Of a DNA stretch of 64,000 bases, positions 22,446-30,654 are shown piece by piece. The translations under genes and the position numbers were made by a program. The stretch spans positions 124,001-188,000 of the forward strand of contig JBAZZS010000003.1 in NCBI GenBank assembly GCA_041658685.1, given 5' to 3'. Position 1 is the first letter of the stretch; the number at the start of each line of letters is the position of its first letter. The stretch comes from Candidatus Gracilibacteria bacterium (GTDB taxonomy: Bacteria > Patescibacteriota > Gracilibacteria > UBA1369 > UBA12473). The notes below the pieces were generated by a model. It was given only the letters and a program-made list of their open reading frames with translations. It did no database searches and was not told the origin of the DNA.

Positions 22446-24347
22446 CTATTCATTCTTTTCTTTTTCCTCTTTTAGGGCTTTGAGCTCGGATTTTTTGAGG
22501 GTCGTGGGGGGAAAGAAAGCCAAGAAATCTTTTTGTGAAAGTGTTTCTTTCTCGATCAGGGCTTCGGCGATTTTGTGGAGAAAATCTTTGTGGTTGGCGA
22601 GGATTTTTTTGGCGTTTTCGTAAGCGGTTTTGACGATTTTTTCCACTTCGGAATCGATTTCAGCGGCCATTTTTTCCGAGAAATTGCGTACACGGCCAAA
22701 GTCGCGGCCTAAGAAAACTTCCTGATTGGATTCGCCATAAATGATGGGCCCGAGGGTGCTCATGCCGTATTCGGTGACCATTTTTCGGGCAATGCGAGAA
22801 GCGCGTTCGAGGTCATTGGAAGCGCCGGTGGTCATTTCGCCAAAGATCAATTCTTCGGCCACATAACCTCCAAGGAGTGACGCGAGTTCATCAAAGAATT
22901 TGCTGCGACTGCTCAAGTGTTTGTCTTCATTCGGGAGGAACCACGTGGCGCCCAGAGACATGCCGCGCGATACAATAGAGATTTTATGTACGGGATCGCA
23001 TTTGGGTGAAAAATGTCCGGCCAAGGCATGGCCGACTTCGTGGTACGCGGTGATCTTTTTTTCTTCGACGGACATGGCGCGCGATTTGCGTTCCGGGCCC
23101 ATGACGATTTTTTCCACAGAGAGTTCGATGTCTCTGACATTCACGGTTTTTTGATTCTTTTTGGCGGCTCGAATCGTGGCTTCATTGAGAAGGTTTTCAA
23201 GATCAGCTCCGGAGAATCCCGGGGTTTGTTGGGCGATTTTTTTGAGGTCCACACGAGTGAGAGGTTTGTTGCGGGCGTGCACTTCCAAAATGGCTTCGCG
23301 TGCCTTTAAATCCGGACGATCCACGACCACGCGTCGGTCAAAACGGCCGGGGCGGAGGAGGGCGGGATCGAGCACATCGGGACGATTGGTGGCTGCCATG
23401 ACAATGACATTTGAGCCTTGTTCAAAGCCATCCATTTCCGTGAGAATTTGATTGAGGGTTTGTTCGCGTTCATCGTGTCCGCCACCCATGCCGGCGCCGC
23501 GTTGGCGACCTACGGCATCGATTTCATCAATAAAAACAATACAAGGCGCATTGCGTTTGGCGCGCTTGAATAAATCTCGGACGCGTGAGGCGCCCACCCC
23601 TACAAACATTTCCACGAATTCGGAACCGGAAATATTAAAGAAAGGCACATCGGCTTCGCCGGCCACGGCTCGGGCGAGAAGGGTTTTTCCGCAGCCCGGA
23701 GGTCCGATTAAGATCACGCCTTTTGGGATTTTGGCACCCATGGTTGTGTATTTTTTTGGATTTTTTAAGAAATCCACAATTTCTTCGAGTTCATTTTTGG
23801 CTTCCTCGGCGCCAGCCACATCACTGAATTTATTTTTTTTCTTTTGTTCTTCATTGAGACGCGCACGGCTTTTTCCAAACGCCATGGCCTGATTGTTGGA
23901 GGCTTGCGCTTGGCGCATCATGAATACAAAAAACCCGATGAAAATCGCGAAAGGGATGAGGCTGATGAGCAGGTCTTTCCAGAAATTTGATTTTTGCGTG
24001 TCGATCACGTCGACTTGAATGGTTTCCAATAAGGTTGGGTCCACGTCTTTTAGAATATCCGAGAGCGTGGCTGAGGATTCTTTGACGGTAAAAAACTCGT
24101 ACGTATCGGCTTCGTCGGTGAGGGAATAAAGAATACGATTGCTGTTGACCTCAATTTTTTTGACTTCGCCTTTTTCAACACTTTCAGTAAAAGTGCTGAG
24201 TGGGGTTTCTTCGGTGACCGAGGTGCCGGAGTTGAAGAAAAAATAAAGACACGTCACAAAGAGCGTGACGAGAAGAAGGTATAGGAAAGGGTTTTGTGGC
24301 TTTCCCATTGGTTTTTTTGCGGATTTTGGAGGGAGTTCATCTTGCAT
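22446..24347 (-). CDS. ftsH: ATP-dependent zinc metalloprotease FtsH
   Basis: 633 residues. Two membrane helices (about 22-40 and 129-147) enclose an extracytoplasmic segment of about 90 residues. The AAA domain has Walker A (ILIGPPGCGKTLLARAVAGEA), Walker B (CIVFIDEIDAVGRQRG) and the second region of homology (MAATNRPDVLDPALLRPGRFDR). The zinc site HEVGHALAGH is intact. FtsH extracts and degrades membrane proteins and unstable regulators. Walker A carries Cys where Thr is common (GPPGCGKT). The tilS gene precedes it, a common bacterial neighbourhood. Confidence 0.97.
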   Translation of the reverse strand: MQDELPPKSAKKPMGKPQNPFLYLLLVTLFVTCLYFFFNSGTSVTEETPLSTFTESVEKGEVKKIEVNSNRILYSLTDEADTYEFFTVKESSATLSDILKDVDPTLLETIQVDVIDTQKSNFWKDLLISLIPFAIFIGFFVFMMRQAQASNNQAMAFGKSRARLNEEQKKKNKFSDVAGAEEAKNELEEIVDFLKNPKKYTTMGAKIPKGVILIGPPGCGKTLLARAVAGEADVPFFNISGSEFVEMFVGVGASRVRDLFKRAKRNAPCIVFIDEIDAVGRQRGAGMGGGHDEREQTLNQILTEMDGFEQGSNVIVMAATNRPDVLDPALLRPGRFDRRVVVDRPDLKAREAILEVHARNKPLTRVDLKKIAQQTPGFSGADLENLLNEATIRAAKKNQKTVNVRDIELSVEKIVMGPERKSRAMSVEEKKITAYHEVGHALAGHFSPKCDPVHKISIVSRGMSLGATWFLPNEDKHLSSRSKFFDELASLLGGYVAEELIFGEMTTGASNDLERASRIARKMVTEYGMSTLGPIIYGESNQEVFLGRDFGRVRNFSEKMAAEIDSEVEKIVKTAYENAKKILANHKDFLHKIAEALIEKETLSQKDFLAFFPPTTLKKSELKALKEEKEKNE

Positions 24348-24392
24348 AGCGAAAGTGATTTTACGATAAAAATAGGGGAAACGCCATAGAAA

Positions 24393-25634
24393 TCATTTAT
24401 TTTTTTTAAATTTTTCGTCCAGTCGCGTGCCCACGGCAATGATGACATCGTCTTGAGTGGTGTACACGGGGATGGTGTGGCGTTTTTCGCGCGGGATTTT
24501 GAGGTCTGTGAAAAAATCTTGGAGTTTTTTGGTGCCTTTCATTCCCGAGGGTTGGAAGCGGTCCCCGGGTTTGGCGGCGCGGATTTTGATGAGGCCGTTG
24601 GGGATGAGGGAAAAGTTGAGATCGAGAAGGGAGTGTTTGTCATGGTGAGGCTCTCGAACCATGACTTTAGAAATGGGCTTGTTTTTGAATGTGTGGTTCG
24701 ACAAGCTCACCACGACATTAGCTTTTATTCGTTCATGTTTTAAGATTTTAAAGTGAACCCAATGGTACGCGGTTTTGACATTTATCTGAGGCCCGAATTT
24801 TTTCATTTTTCCGGTGTGATCGTTTTGAATGAGTTTTTCGATTTCAAGGATGAGCGTGCGGGAGAGGTTGTAGGTGCTTTTGTAAAAATAGCCGTATAAA
24901 TATTGGAGGAGGAAATGACGTTTTTCTTGAGGAAGTTTGAGGAAAGATTTGGTGGAAAAAGAGAATGCGTTTGCGTTTTTTTTGAGCCAGTTTTTTGTTT
25001 CTTTTTTAAGCGTTTTATATTCTTGTAACGCCTGGCGACGTTCAATTTGAAAATCTTTAAAAAGATTTGGATTTTTTTTGAGTAATTTTGGAAGGGTGAC
25101 GAGCCTCATTCGGTTTCGCGTAAATTCAAGGCTCTGATTGGAGGAGTCGATGCGATAAGGAATTTTTTCATGAGCGAGAGAAGAGAGAATCGTGAGTTTG
25201 CGTGTATTAAGGAGCGGGCGATGAAGAAATCCGTTTCGAGATTGTATGCCGATGAGACCTTTGAGTCCGCAACCGCGCGCTTTATTAAGGAGCACGGTTT
25301 CGAGATTGTCGTCGAGGGTGTGGGCCGTGAAGATGGCTTGAGCGTTGTGTTTTTGGCGAACACGTTCAAGAAATTCATAACGAAGAATTCGGCCGGCTTC
25401 TTCCAGAGATTTTTTGTGAATTTTGGCCCATTTTTTAACATTTGCGGATTCGGTTTCGAATGTCAGGTGATGTTGTTGTGCAAGTTTTTTTACAAATATT
25501 TCATCCGCGTCGCTTTCTTTGTCGCGCAATTGGTGATTGAAGTGGGCAAGAATGGGGCGTTGGCCTTTTTTAAGGAGTCTATATAAAAGGTAGACAGAGT
25601 CGGGGCCGCCGGAGATGGCTAAAACAACTGTCAT
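24393..25634 (-). CDS. tilS: tRNA(Ile)-lysidine synthase, with a repeat inserted in frame
   Basis: 413 residues from the ATG at 25634, which gives MTVVLAISGGPDSVYLLYRL with the PP-loop SGGPDS. The longer start at 25673 adds 13 residues before the motif and is rejected. TilS converts C34 of tRNA-Ile(CAU) to lysidine so that AUA is read as Ile. The N-domain HTLDDNLETVLLNKARGCGLKGL and C-domain KPGDRFQPSGMKGTKKLQDFFTDLKIPR are conserved. Residues about 306-332 (VVVSLSNHTFKNKPISKVMV and following) are encoded by a family C palindromic repeat that keeps the frame open. It precedes ftsH. Confidence 0.94.
   Translation of the reverse strand: MTVVLAISGGPDSVYLLYRLLKKGQRPILAHFNHQLRDKESDADEIFVKKLAQQHHLTFETESANVKKWAKIHKKSLEEAGRILRYEFLERVRQKHNAQAIFTAHTLDDNLETVLLNKARGCGLKGLIGIQSRNGFLHRPLLNTRKLTILSSLAHEKIPYRIDSSNQSLEFTRNRMRLVTLPKLLKKNPNLFKDFQIERRQALQEYKTLKKETKNWLKKNANAFSFSTKSFLKLPQEKRHFLLQYLYGYFYKSTYNLSRTLILEIEKLIQNDHTGKMKKFGPQINVKTAYHWVHFKILKHERIKANVVVSLSNHTFKNKPISKVMVREPHHDKHSLLDLNFSLIPNGLIKIRAAKPGDRFQPSGMKGTKKLQDFFTDLKIPREKRHTIPVYTTQDDVIIAVGTRLDEKFKKNK
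24639..24717. repeat. Palindromic repeat family C, copy 2, inside tilS
   Basis: Two hairpins: GTCATGGTGAGGCTCTCGAA...CCATGAC and TGTGGTTCGACAAGCTCACC...ACGACA. Length 79 bases in a region of tilS that stays in frame on both sides. Same unit as at 11084 and 29877. Confidence 0.7.
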
Positions 25635-25648
25635 GAAAAAAGTGTAAG

Positions 25649-25978
25649 TTAAATTTTCCCAATCCTTTCCCATTGATCATCCTCGGCCAGGAGATTTTTA
25701 ATGGTTTTTCCGCACGTTTCACAACGATGAATTACGTCCATGCCGAGCCAGCCCTTGCGATTTCCTTTTTCGAGGCGCAGCGGTTTCATGAGGCCTTGGC
25801 ACTCGCTCAAACGATCGCCGGGCACGTCGCGATCCACGTGAAGGGAATACATGCAAAACGGGCAGTGGTTGCGGTAACTGCGGCCCAGCGGAGAGACCAG
25901 AGCTCCGCATTTTTTGCAGGTAAAGCCTTCGTTTTTGGCAATGAAATGTTTTCGGGGAGGAGAAATGGGTTTTTTCAT
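25649..25978 (-). CDS. RNHCP-domain zinc protein
   Basis: 109 residues from the ATG at 25978. The name-giving motif YRNHCPFCMYSLHVDRDVPG is present. Two Cys pairs flank it (FTCKKCGALV and HRCETCGKTI), so one or two zinc sites are likely. The family is widespread in Firmicutes, Actinobacteria and CPR and has no firmly known function; a role in RNA binding is often guessed. It is the first gene of a minus-strand run that leads into tilS, 14 bases downstream. The in-frame ATG at 26071 would extend through the pilus promoter and is rejected. Confidence 0.85.
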   Translation of the reverse strand: MKKPISPPRKHFIAKNEGFTCKKCGALVSPLGRSYRNHCPFCMYSLHVDRDVPGDRLSECQGLMKPLRLEKGNRKGWLGMDVIHRCETCGKTIKNLLAEDDQWERIGKI

Positions 25979-26023
25979 AAATTCAGTATAGCTCTTTATA
26001 AGGTTGGCGCGAATGGGCGCGAG

Positions 26024-26052
26024 TTGACTTATCTTCGAAAATGAGATACAAT
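26024..26052 (+). promoter_or_regulatory. Promoter of the type IV pilus operon
   Basis: TTGACT (26024-26029), 17-base spacer, TACAAT (26047-26052); pilN starts at 26090. The divergent RNHCP gene starts 46 bases to the left, so the region serves both directions. Confidence 0.65.
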
Positions 26053-26089
26053 ATACAGAAAACTCAAACAAACTTTAACCCCCTTATCT

Positions 26090-26599
26090 ATGTCGGAAGA
26101 ACGTTCCGCACTTCCTGGAAGCTCCCTTAAACTCAGCCATCTTGTGGCCGGAGTGGTGGTGCTTTTTGTTTTGCTTCTCACGGGTTGGTCCGCCTTTCAA
26201 CGCTATTCGGTCCAACGTTCTATTGATGATGTGAATGCGCAGATCAGCGAAACCAATACCGCGTTGGATGAAATGCGCGCTAAACAGGTGGAATCCATCA
26301 TTGTGGCGGCTCAAACCGTGGATCAAGTCCAGGCCTCAGCTATCCTATGGTCTTCCGTGATCACACGATTGCTTGAAATCACGCCAGTGGATATTTTTTA
26401 CCGTTCGTATTCCGCTTCCAGCGAAGGGGAAATGACGGTGAGTGTGCTGGCGACGTCTTATGAATCTGCGGCTGAGCTCATTTCAATTCTTGAAGGCGAA
26501 CCGACCTTTTCCAATCCGTTCGTCGCCTCTTTGACTCAGGGATCTACGGATTCCGGGACAGGAGTTGTTAGTTTTGGAGTAACCTTTAACGTTCAATAA
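26090..26599 (+). CDS. pilN: Type IV pilus inner-membrane protein PilN-like
   Basis: 169 residues. One N-terminal membrane helix (HLVAGVVVLFVLLLTGWSAF), a coiled-coil segment (SIDDVNAQISETNTALDEM), then a small alpha/beta domain (ILWSSVITRLLEITPVDIFYRSY ... GEMTVSVLATSYESAAELISIL). This is the layout of PilN, which with PilM and PilO forms the alignment complex linking cytoplasmic motors to the pilus base. The gene order PilN-PilO-PilC supports the call; PilM is not in the window. It is the first gene of the operon. Confidence 0.8.
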   Translation: MSEERSALPGSSLKLSHLVAGVVVLFVLLLTGWSAFQRYSVQRSIDDVNAQISETNTALDEMRAKQVESIIVAAQTVDQVQASAILWSSVITRLLEITPVDIFYRSYSASSEGEMTVSVLATSYESAAELISILEGEPTFSNPFVASLTQGSTDSGTGVVSFGVTFNVQ

Positions 26600-26600
26600 T

Positions 26601-27134
26601 ATGTCTAAAAAATCTTCTCCTCAACTTGTTACTGCCGGACTTCTTGTGATCGCGGTTTTGGTCGCGGCCCTTATTTGGAAGCCCATGCGCGCTGACGTCA
26701 CTGCTCTTTCCGCAGACTTAACCGCTCAACAAACCGAATTGGCCACTTCGCAGGCCGAGTTGGCGTCTCTTACCGGATTGGAATCAAAAATTCCTACAGC
26801 CGAAGTGGAACGTGAAAAATTACTCACTTTGGTTCCGGAAGGACTCAACGAAGATGCGTTGGTGAAGCAATTGTCTGCGATTGCCAAAACGGTTGGCGTG
26901 TCTTTGACCTCGATGTCTTTTTCACTTCAAAATGCGCAAACCGATGGAGCGAATACGGTTACGATTTCCGCTAATTTTATAGGTTATTACAATAGTTTGA
27001 TTTCGTTGTTGCAGGCTTTGGAAAACAGTTCACGTCTTTTTAAGGTTTCTTCGGTTGGGGTTCAACTTGGAGAGGTGACTGAAGCCGGTTACCTTATGAC
27101 ATTTAATGTTTCTTTGGAAGCCTATTATCAATAA
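26601..27134 (+). CDS. pilO: Type IV pilus inner-membrane protein PilO-like
   Basis: 177 residues. One N-terminal membrane helix (LVTAGLLVIAVLVAALIWKP), a long coiled coil (TALSADLTAQQTELATSQAEL) and a ferredoxin-like domain (LVKQLSAIAKTVGVSLTSMSF, FIGYYNSLISLLQALENSSRLFKVSSV). The same layout as PilN, as known for these structural partners that form dimers in the periplasmic space. Starts 1 base after the pilN stop, so translation is probably coupled. Confidence 0.82.
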   Translation: MSKKSSPQLVTAGLLVIAVLVAALIWKPMRADVTALSADLTAQQTELATSQAELASLTGLESKIPTAEVEREKLLTLVPEGLNEDALVKQLSAIAKTVGVSLTSMSFSLQNAQTDGANTVTISANFIGYYNSLISLLQALENSSRLFKVSSVGVQLGEVTEAGYLMTFNVSLEAYYQ

Positions 27135-27153
27135 TTTCTAATCCTTAAGTTGT

Positions 27154-28332
27154 ATGAGTGAATTTTCCATTGATGAAGCTCTTTCCTCTTTGGGGGAAGT
27201 GAAAAATGCTCAAAATGAAGTCGTGATTTACGGCGTGACGGATCGATCCAAGGAATCCTTGATGGTGCGGTTGAACGATTTTTTTATAGATCGACAAAAA
27301 GTACCCCTTAAAGAAAAAGCATACTTTTTCCATTTGCTTTCTGTGATGTTGGATGCCGGGATTCCGATGTTGAATTCCTTGAAAATTCTTTCCACTAAAA
27401 CCACGAATGAACGGTTTAAACGCGTGATTGCGACGATGGCGCATCATGTCGAACGCGGACATCCTCTTTCCGAGGTGATGGCTAAATTTCCGATGGTTTT
27501 TGACGATACCGAGCTTGGTGTGGTCAAATCCGGAGAAGCGATTGGGCGTGTGGATCAAATGTTGGCACGGCTTTCCAAACAAGTGGAGAGCGCGTATGAA
27601 GTTCGTTTGAAAGTTCGAGGGGCGTTGACCTACCCCGCGGTGGTTATGGTTGTGTTGGTGGTTGCCACTTTGGTGGTGATGACCTTAGTGGTGCCTCGGT
27701 TGCAAGATTTTTTCGTTGAAAGCAATGTCAAATTGCCGTTGCTGACCCGAGTGGTGATTGATTTTAGTACTTTCTTTATTAGTTATTTTTGGGCTATTGC
27801 GATTGGAGTTTTTCTTTTGGGAGTATTGGGAAGTGTTTATGCCAATACCGAATCCGGTCGATTGAAAGTGGATTATTGGATTTTAAAAATTCCATTTGTG
27901 GGAGATCTGATTCAGAAATCATTGATTGCTAAGTTTGTTCGTATGTTGGGGGTTTTGTCTTCGTCCGGGTTGCCGATCAATAAGGCGCTTTCGATTTTGG
28001 GTGACTCCATGGGCAATACGCTTTATGAATGGAAAGTGAAAGAAGTGGTGGCCGCGGTGGAGCACGGAGAAAAAATTTCCGAGACTTTGGCGACCACGCC
28101 ATTTTTATTTCCGGAAACCGTGACAGCCATGCTTTCCATTGGAGAAAATTCTGCGACCCTCGATCAGGCGGCCTCTAAATTGGCGGATCATTATGAACGA
28201 GAAATTGAACATTCGATTAAAAATATGACTACGATTTTGGAACCGCTCGTGATTGTGCTTGTTGGAGGAGCGGTGGCGGTTTTGGCGCTTGCGATTTTGG
28301 GCCCGGTGTTCTCTCTCAGTGAACTTGTTTAG
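27154..28332 (+). CDS. pilC: Type IV pilus / type II secretion platform protein PilC (GspF family)
   Basis: 392 residues with two homologous T2SF domains. Each contains the family pattern: LLSVMLDAGIPMLNSLKILSTKT and MLGVLSSSGLPINKALSILGDSM, with TAMLSIGENSATLDQAASKLADHYE near the end. Three membrane helices are seen (two in the middle, one at the C-terminus, ILEPLVIVLVGGAVAVLALAIL). It is the inner-membrane platform that couples PilB/PilT ATPase motion to pilin addition or removal. Neighbours PilN, PilO and the pseudopilins complete the assembly; PilB is not in the window. Confidence 0.93.
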   Translation: MSEFSIDEALSSLGEVKNAQNEVVIYGVTDRSKESLMVRLNDFFIDRQKVPLKEKAYFFHLLSVMLDAGIPMLNSLKILSTKTTNERFKRVIATMAHHVERGHPLSEVMAKFPMVFDDTELGVVKSGEAIGRVDQMLARLSKQVESAYEVRLKVRGALTYPAVVMVVLVVATLVVMTLVVPRLQDFFVESNVKLPLLTRVVIDFSTFFISYFWAIAIGVFLLGVLGSVYANTESGRLKVDYWILKIPFVGDLIQKSLIAKFVRMLGVLSSSGLPINKALSILGDSMGNTLYEWKVKEVVAAVEHGEKISETLATTPFLFPETVTAMLSIGENSATLDQAASKLADHYEREIEHSIKNMTTILEPLVIVLVGGAVAVLALAILGPVFSLSELV

Positions 28333-28352
28333 GATGTTTTAAGATTGATTTT

Positions 28353-29165
28353 ATGAATTTAAATTTTTTTTTCATTAAAATAGCCAAAGTGGCGAGAGGA
28401 ACCAAGAAGGCTTTTTGGCCACCGCGGTTCGTTCGCTCCTGCGGTGAACGCCCGCTATGCCTCGCTCCAATCGCTCCGCGTTGCGGAGGCCAAGCCGATT
28501 GTCGCTGTGGAATTGCCCAAAAATCTTCTTTGGCCTCTCGCCAAGAAACTCTGGGTTTTACTTTAATTGAGCTTCTCATTGTGATCACTATTTTGGCCGT
28601 GCTCACCGGAGTGGCGCTTTTGGATTACGGATTTTCGGTTAAAAAAGCGAGAATTCAAGTGGCGGCCGAAGAACTGGTTGCCTTGTTGGGCGATGCCACT
28701 GTGCGTAGCCAAACGCAATTTTCGCAAATCGAAGAAGTGGATGGAGCGGACTCGACCGTGGTTTGTTATGGGGTAACGATTGAAAAAGGAAGTTTGCCGG
28801 TTTTATTTAAAACGTCACGAGATGAAGACACTCAATTATGTGTGATGTCCGATCGTGAGCCTGTTAAAGAATTGTCTTGGGAGGATTTGGTTTTTGTTAC
28901 CGACATCGATTGGACGGCGATGACGGTTTCCGGGACAGAGACCGACACCGTTGATTGGATCGCTTTTCTTTTTTCGCCGCCCAAGGGGGATGTTTCCGTG
29001 TATTTGGATTCGGGTTTGCTTGTTGAAAAATCCGAGGTGACGGAAGTGCAAGTGCGTTTGACGTATCAAAATTCTTCGGAGTCGGTTTTGAATAAAGTGG
29101 TGAAAATCAATCCTGTAACTTCGAGCTTTATGATCCTCACGCAGAGTGAGGTTGAGGCGCTTTAA
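28353..29165 (+). CDS. GspH-like pseudopilin with a repeat in its leader
   Basis: 270 residues as an ATG-started frame. The prepilin cleavage site and helix are GFTLIELLIVITILAVLTG; the cleavage Gly is residue 68. Residues 13-64 are encoded by the family B palindromic repeat and are Cys/Pro/Arg-rich, unlike any prepilin leader. A TTG codon at 28530 would give the short leader MASRQETLG directly before the cleavage site, so real translation may start there. The mature part is a minor pseudopilin (GspH/FimT-like) with beta strands. It would sit at the pilus tip or prime assembly. First of four pseudopilin genes. Confidence 0.85.
   Translation: MNLNFFFIKIAKVARGTKKAFWPPRFVRSCGERPLCLAPIAPRCGGQADCRCGIAQKSSLASRQETLGFTLIELLIVITILAVLTGVALLDYGFSVKKARIQVAAEELVALLGDATVRSQTQFSQIEEVDGADSTVVCYGVTIEKGSLPVLFKTSRDEDTQLCVMSDREPVKELSWEDLVFVTDIDWTAMTVSGTETDTVDWIAFLFSPPKGDVSVYLDSGLLVEKSEVTEVQVRLTYQNSSESVLNKVVKINPVTSSFMILTQSEVEAL
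28390..28543. repeat. Palindromic repeat family B, copy 1, in the pseudopilin leader
   Basis: About 154 bp. Outer arms GGCGAGAGG (28391-28399) and CCTCTCGCC (28534-28542), then AAGAAG/CTTCTT and TTTTTGG/CCCAAAAA. Inner hairpin CTCCGC/GCGGAG and the conserved GGTTCGTTCGCTCCT and AAGCCGATTGTCGCTG. Copy 2 is at 46438-46592 with different but still complementary arms. Confidence 0.8.
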
Positions 29166-29174
29166 TTTTTTTGT

Positions 29175-29798
29175 ATGAAAATTTTACGTTCAAAATTTGA
29201 GAAAAAAGGATGCCTTGCCCGTGCATTCACCCTCGCGGAAGTGGTGATCGGTGTGACGATTTTGAGTATTGTGCTTATTGGAATCACCACACTTACGATC
29301 ACGTCCATTCGTGCGAATGAAGCCAATATCCATCGTTTGACCGCGTATTATTTGGCACAAGAAGGATTGGAAGGAATGCGCACGATTCGCGACAGCAATT
29401 GGTTGCAAAATTATACGTGGAATGAAGGAGATTCGTTGTGGGGGATTGGGTTTGAACAAGAAGGTTATTATTTGATTGATTATGTCCCGGGATCTACGGT
29501 TGAGCCTTTTAAATTGACTTTTTTGGGGACAGAAGAACCTTCATCCGAGGGAGTTCAATTGTATTGGGCCGGGAATGATGCCAGTCATTTTTATGTACAG
29601 GACAAAGATGCAAGTCTTTCTTCTTGGGCCTCCGAGGCGGAAGCTTCTCCTTACAAACGTTATTTGTATGTTACGTATCCGAATTCGGCAGAAGACATTG
29701 CGGAAGTGACGGCGGTGGTGTTGTGGGACGAGCATGGACATTCAAAAAGTATGGAAGTGTCGACTCGGCTTTCGGATTGGAAAGAAGGCCCGTTGTAG
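29175..29798 (+). CDS. PilV-like minor pseudopilin
   Basis: 207 residues. Leader MKILRSKFEKKGCLARA ends at Ala, then FTLAEVVIGVTILSIVLIG forms the conserved N-terminal helix with Glu at position 5. This residue pairs with the N-terminus of the neighbouring subunit. The next segment YYLAQEGLEGMRTIRDSNWL is typical of PilV/PulJ-type minor pilins in CPR. The -1 residue is Ala where Gly is usual. It follows the GspH-like gene by 9 bases and belongs to the same operon. Confidence 0.85.
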   Translation: MKILRSKFEKKGCLARAFTLAEVVIGVTILSIVLIGITTLTITSIRANEANIHRLTAYYLAQEGLEGMRTIRDSNWLQNYTWNEGDSLWGIGFEQEGYYLIDYVPGSTVEPFKLTFLGTEEPSSEGVQLYWAGNDASHFYVQDKDASLSSWASEAEASPYKRYLYVTYPNSAEDIAEVTAVVLWDEHGHSKSMEVSTRLSDWKEGPL

Positions 29799-29843
29799 AG
29801 AATGACCAATGATCCAATAAATGACTAATTATCCAATGTTCAA

Positions 29844-30632
29844 ATGATCAAAAAATACATTAAAAATTGGGAAAGCTCTGTCACACTGAGCCTGCCGAAG
29901 TGTGAGCCTAAGAAAAAGCTTGATCGTGAAGGTATGGTTCGACAAGCTCACCATGACCAATGCAAACAAGCCCACCATCCTAAGGCCTTTACATTAGTGG
30001 AACTCATCATCAGTATGGTGATTTTTACGGTTTTTGTGGGGGTGGCTTCGACCACGTATATTTATGTGAGTCGTGCGTTGCGTCATGCGGCCGAGGTGCG
30101 GTCCGTGTATGCGGAAACGCGTTTTTTAATGGATAAAATCACGCAAGATGTGCGGTTGTATACGATTGATTATGAGTGTTATGAGGCCGCGGCAGTTATG
30201 GATTCCTCTTATGGCTCGGATTATGGCGAATGCTCAGGGGCTTCATCCGGATTATCAGCCCAGGGACAAACGTCTTCGTTGCATCTTATTTCCGCCGACG
30301 GAGAGCATCGCATGTCGTATCGATTTCAAGATGGAGGATTTTCGATTTTGGAATTGGATTATGATACGACGGCCGTGAATTGGATCGCTTCGGAAGGCTA
30401 TTATTCCGGGTTTCAGCCGTTTGAAACACAACGAGTGGATCTTGATTATGTTCAATTCATGATTAAGCCGTTGAGCAGTCCGTATGAAAATTATATAAAA
30501 GATGCTTCGCAATATCAGCCGAGTGTGAATGTGGTGATTGCGGCACGGAGTATGTCCACCTTACTTCCCGAAGTTTTGCAGGTAAAAATGCAGTCCACGA
30601 TTGCGAGTCGAGTGTATGGGGTGGAATTTTAA
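29844..30632 (+). CDS. PilW-like minor pseudopilin with a repeat in its leader
   Basis: 262 residues. The pilin helix is FTLVELIISMVIFTVFVGVAS, with Ala48 at the cleavage position. The 48-residue leader is unusually long because residues 12-41 (VTLSLPKCEPKKKLDREG and MVRQAHHDQ) are encoded by a family C palindromic repeat. An internal ATG at 29934 gives a shorter leader that still includes part of the repeat. The mature protein is a PilW/GspJ-like minor pilin (SRALRHAAEVRSVYAETRFLMDKI). The spacer before it (29799-29843) holds degenerate ATGACCAATGATCCAA-type units. Confidence 0.82.
   Translation: MIKKYIKNWESSVTLSLPKCEPKKKLDREGMVRQAHHDQCKQAHHPKAFTLVELIISMVIFTVFVGVASTTYIYVSRALRHAAEVRSVYAETRFLMDKITQDVRLYTIDYECYEAAAVMDSSYGSDYGECSGASSGLSAQGQTSSLHLISADGEHRMSYRFQDGGFSILELDYDTTAVNWIASEGYYSGFQPFETQRVDLDYVQFMIKPLSSPYENYIKDASQYQPSVNVVIAARSMSTLLPEVLQVKMQSTIASRVYGVEF
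29877..29966. repeat. Palindromic repeat family C, copy 3, in the pseudopilin leader
   Basis: TCACACTGAGCCTGCCGAAG with TGTGA forms the first hairpin. TATGGTTCGACAAGCTCACC with ATGA forms the second. The frame stays open through both. Same units as at 11084 and 24639. Confidence 0.7.
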
Positions 30633-30654
30633 ATTAAAAATTTATTAAAAAAAT

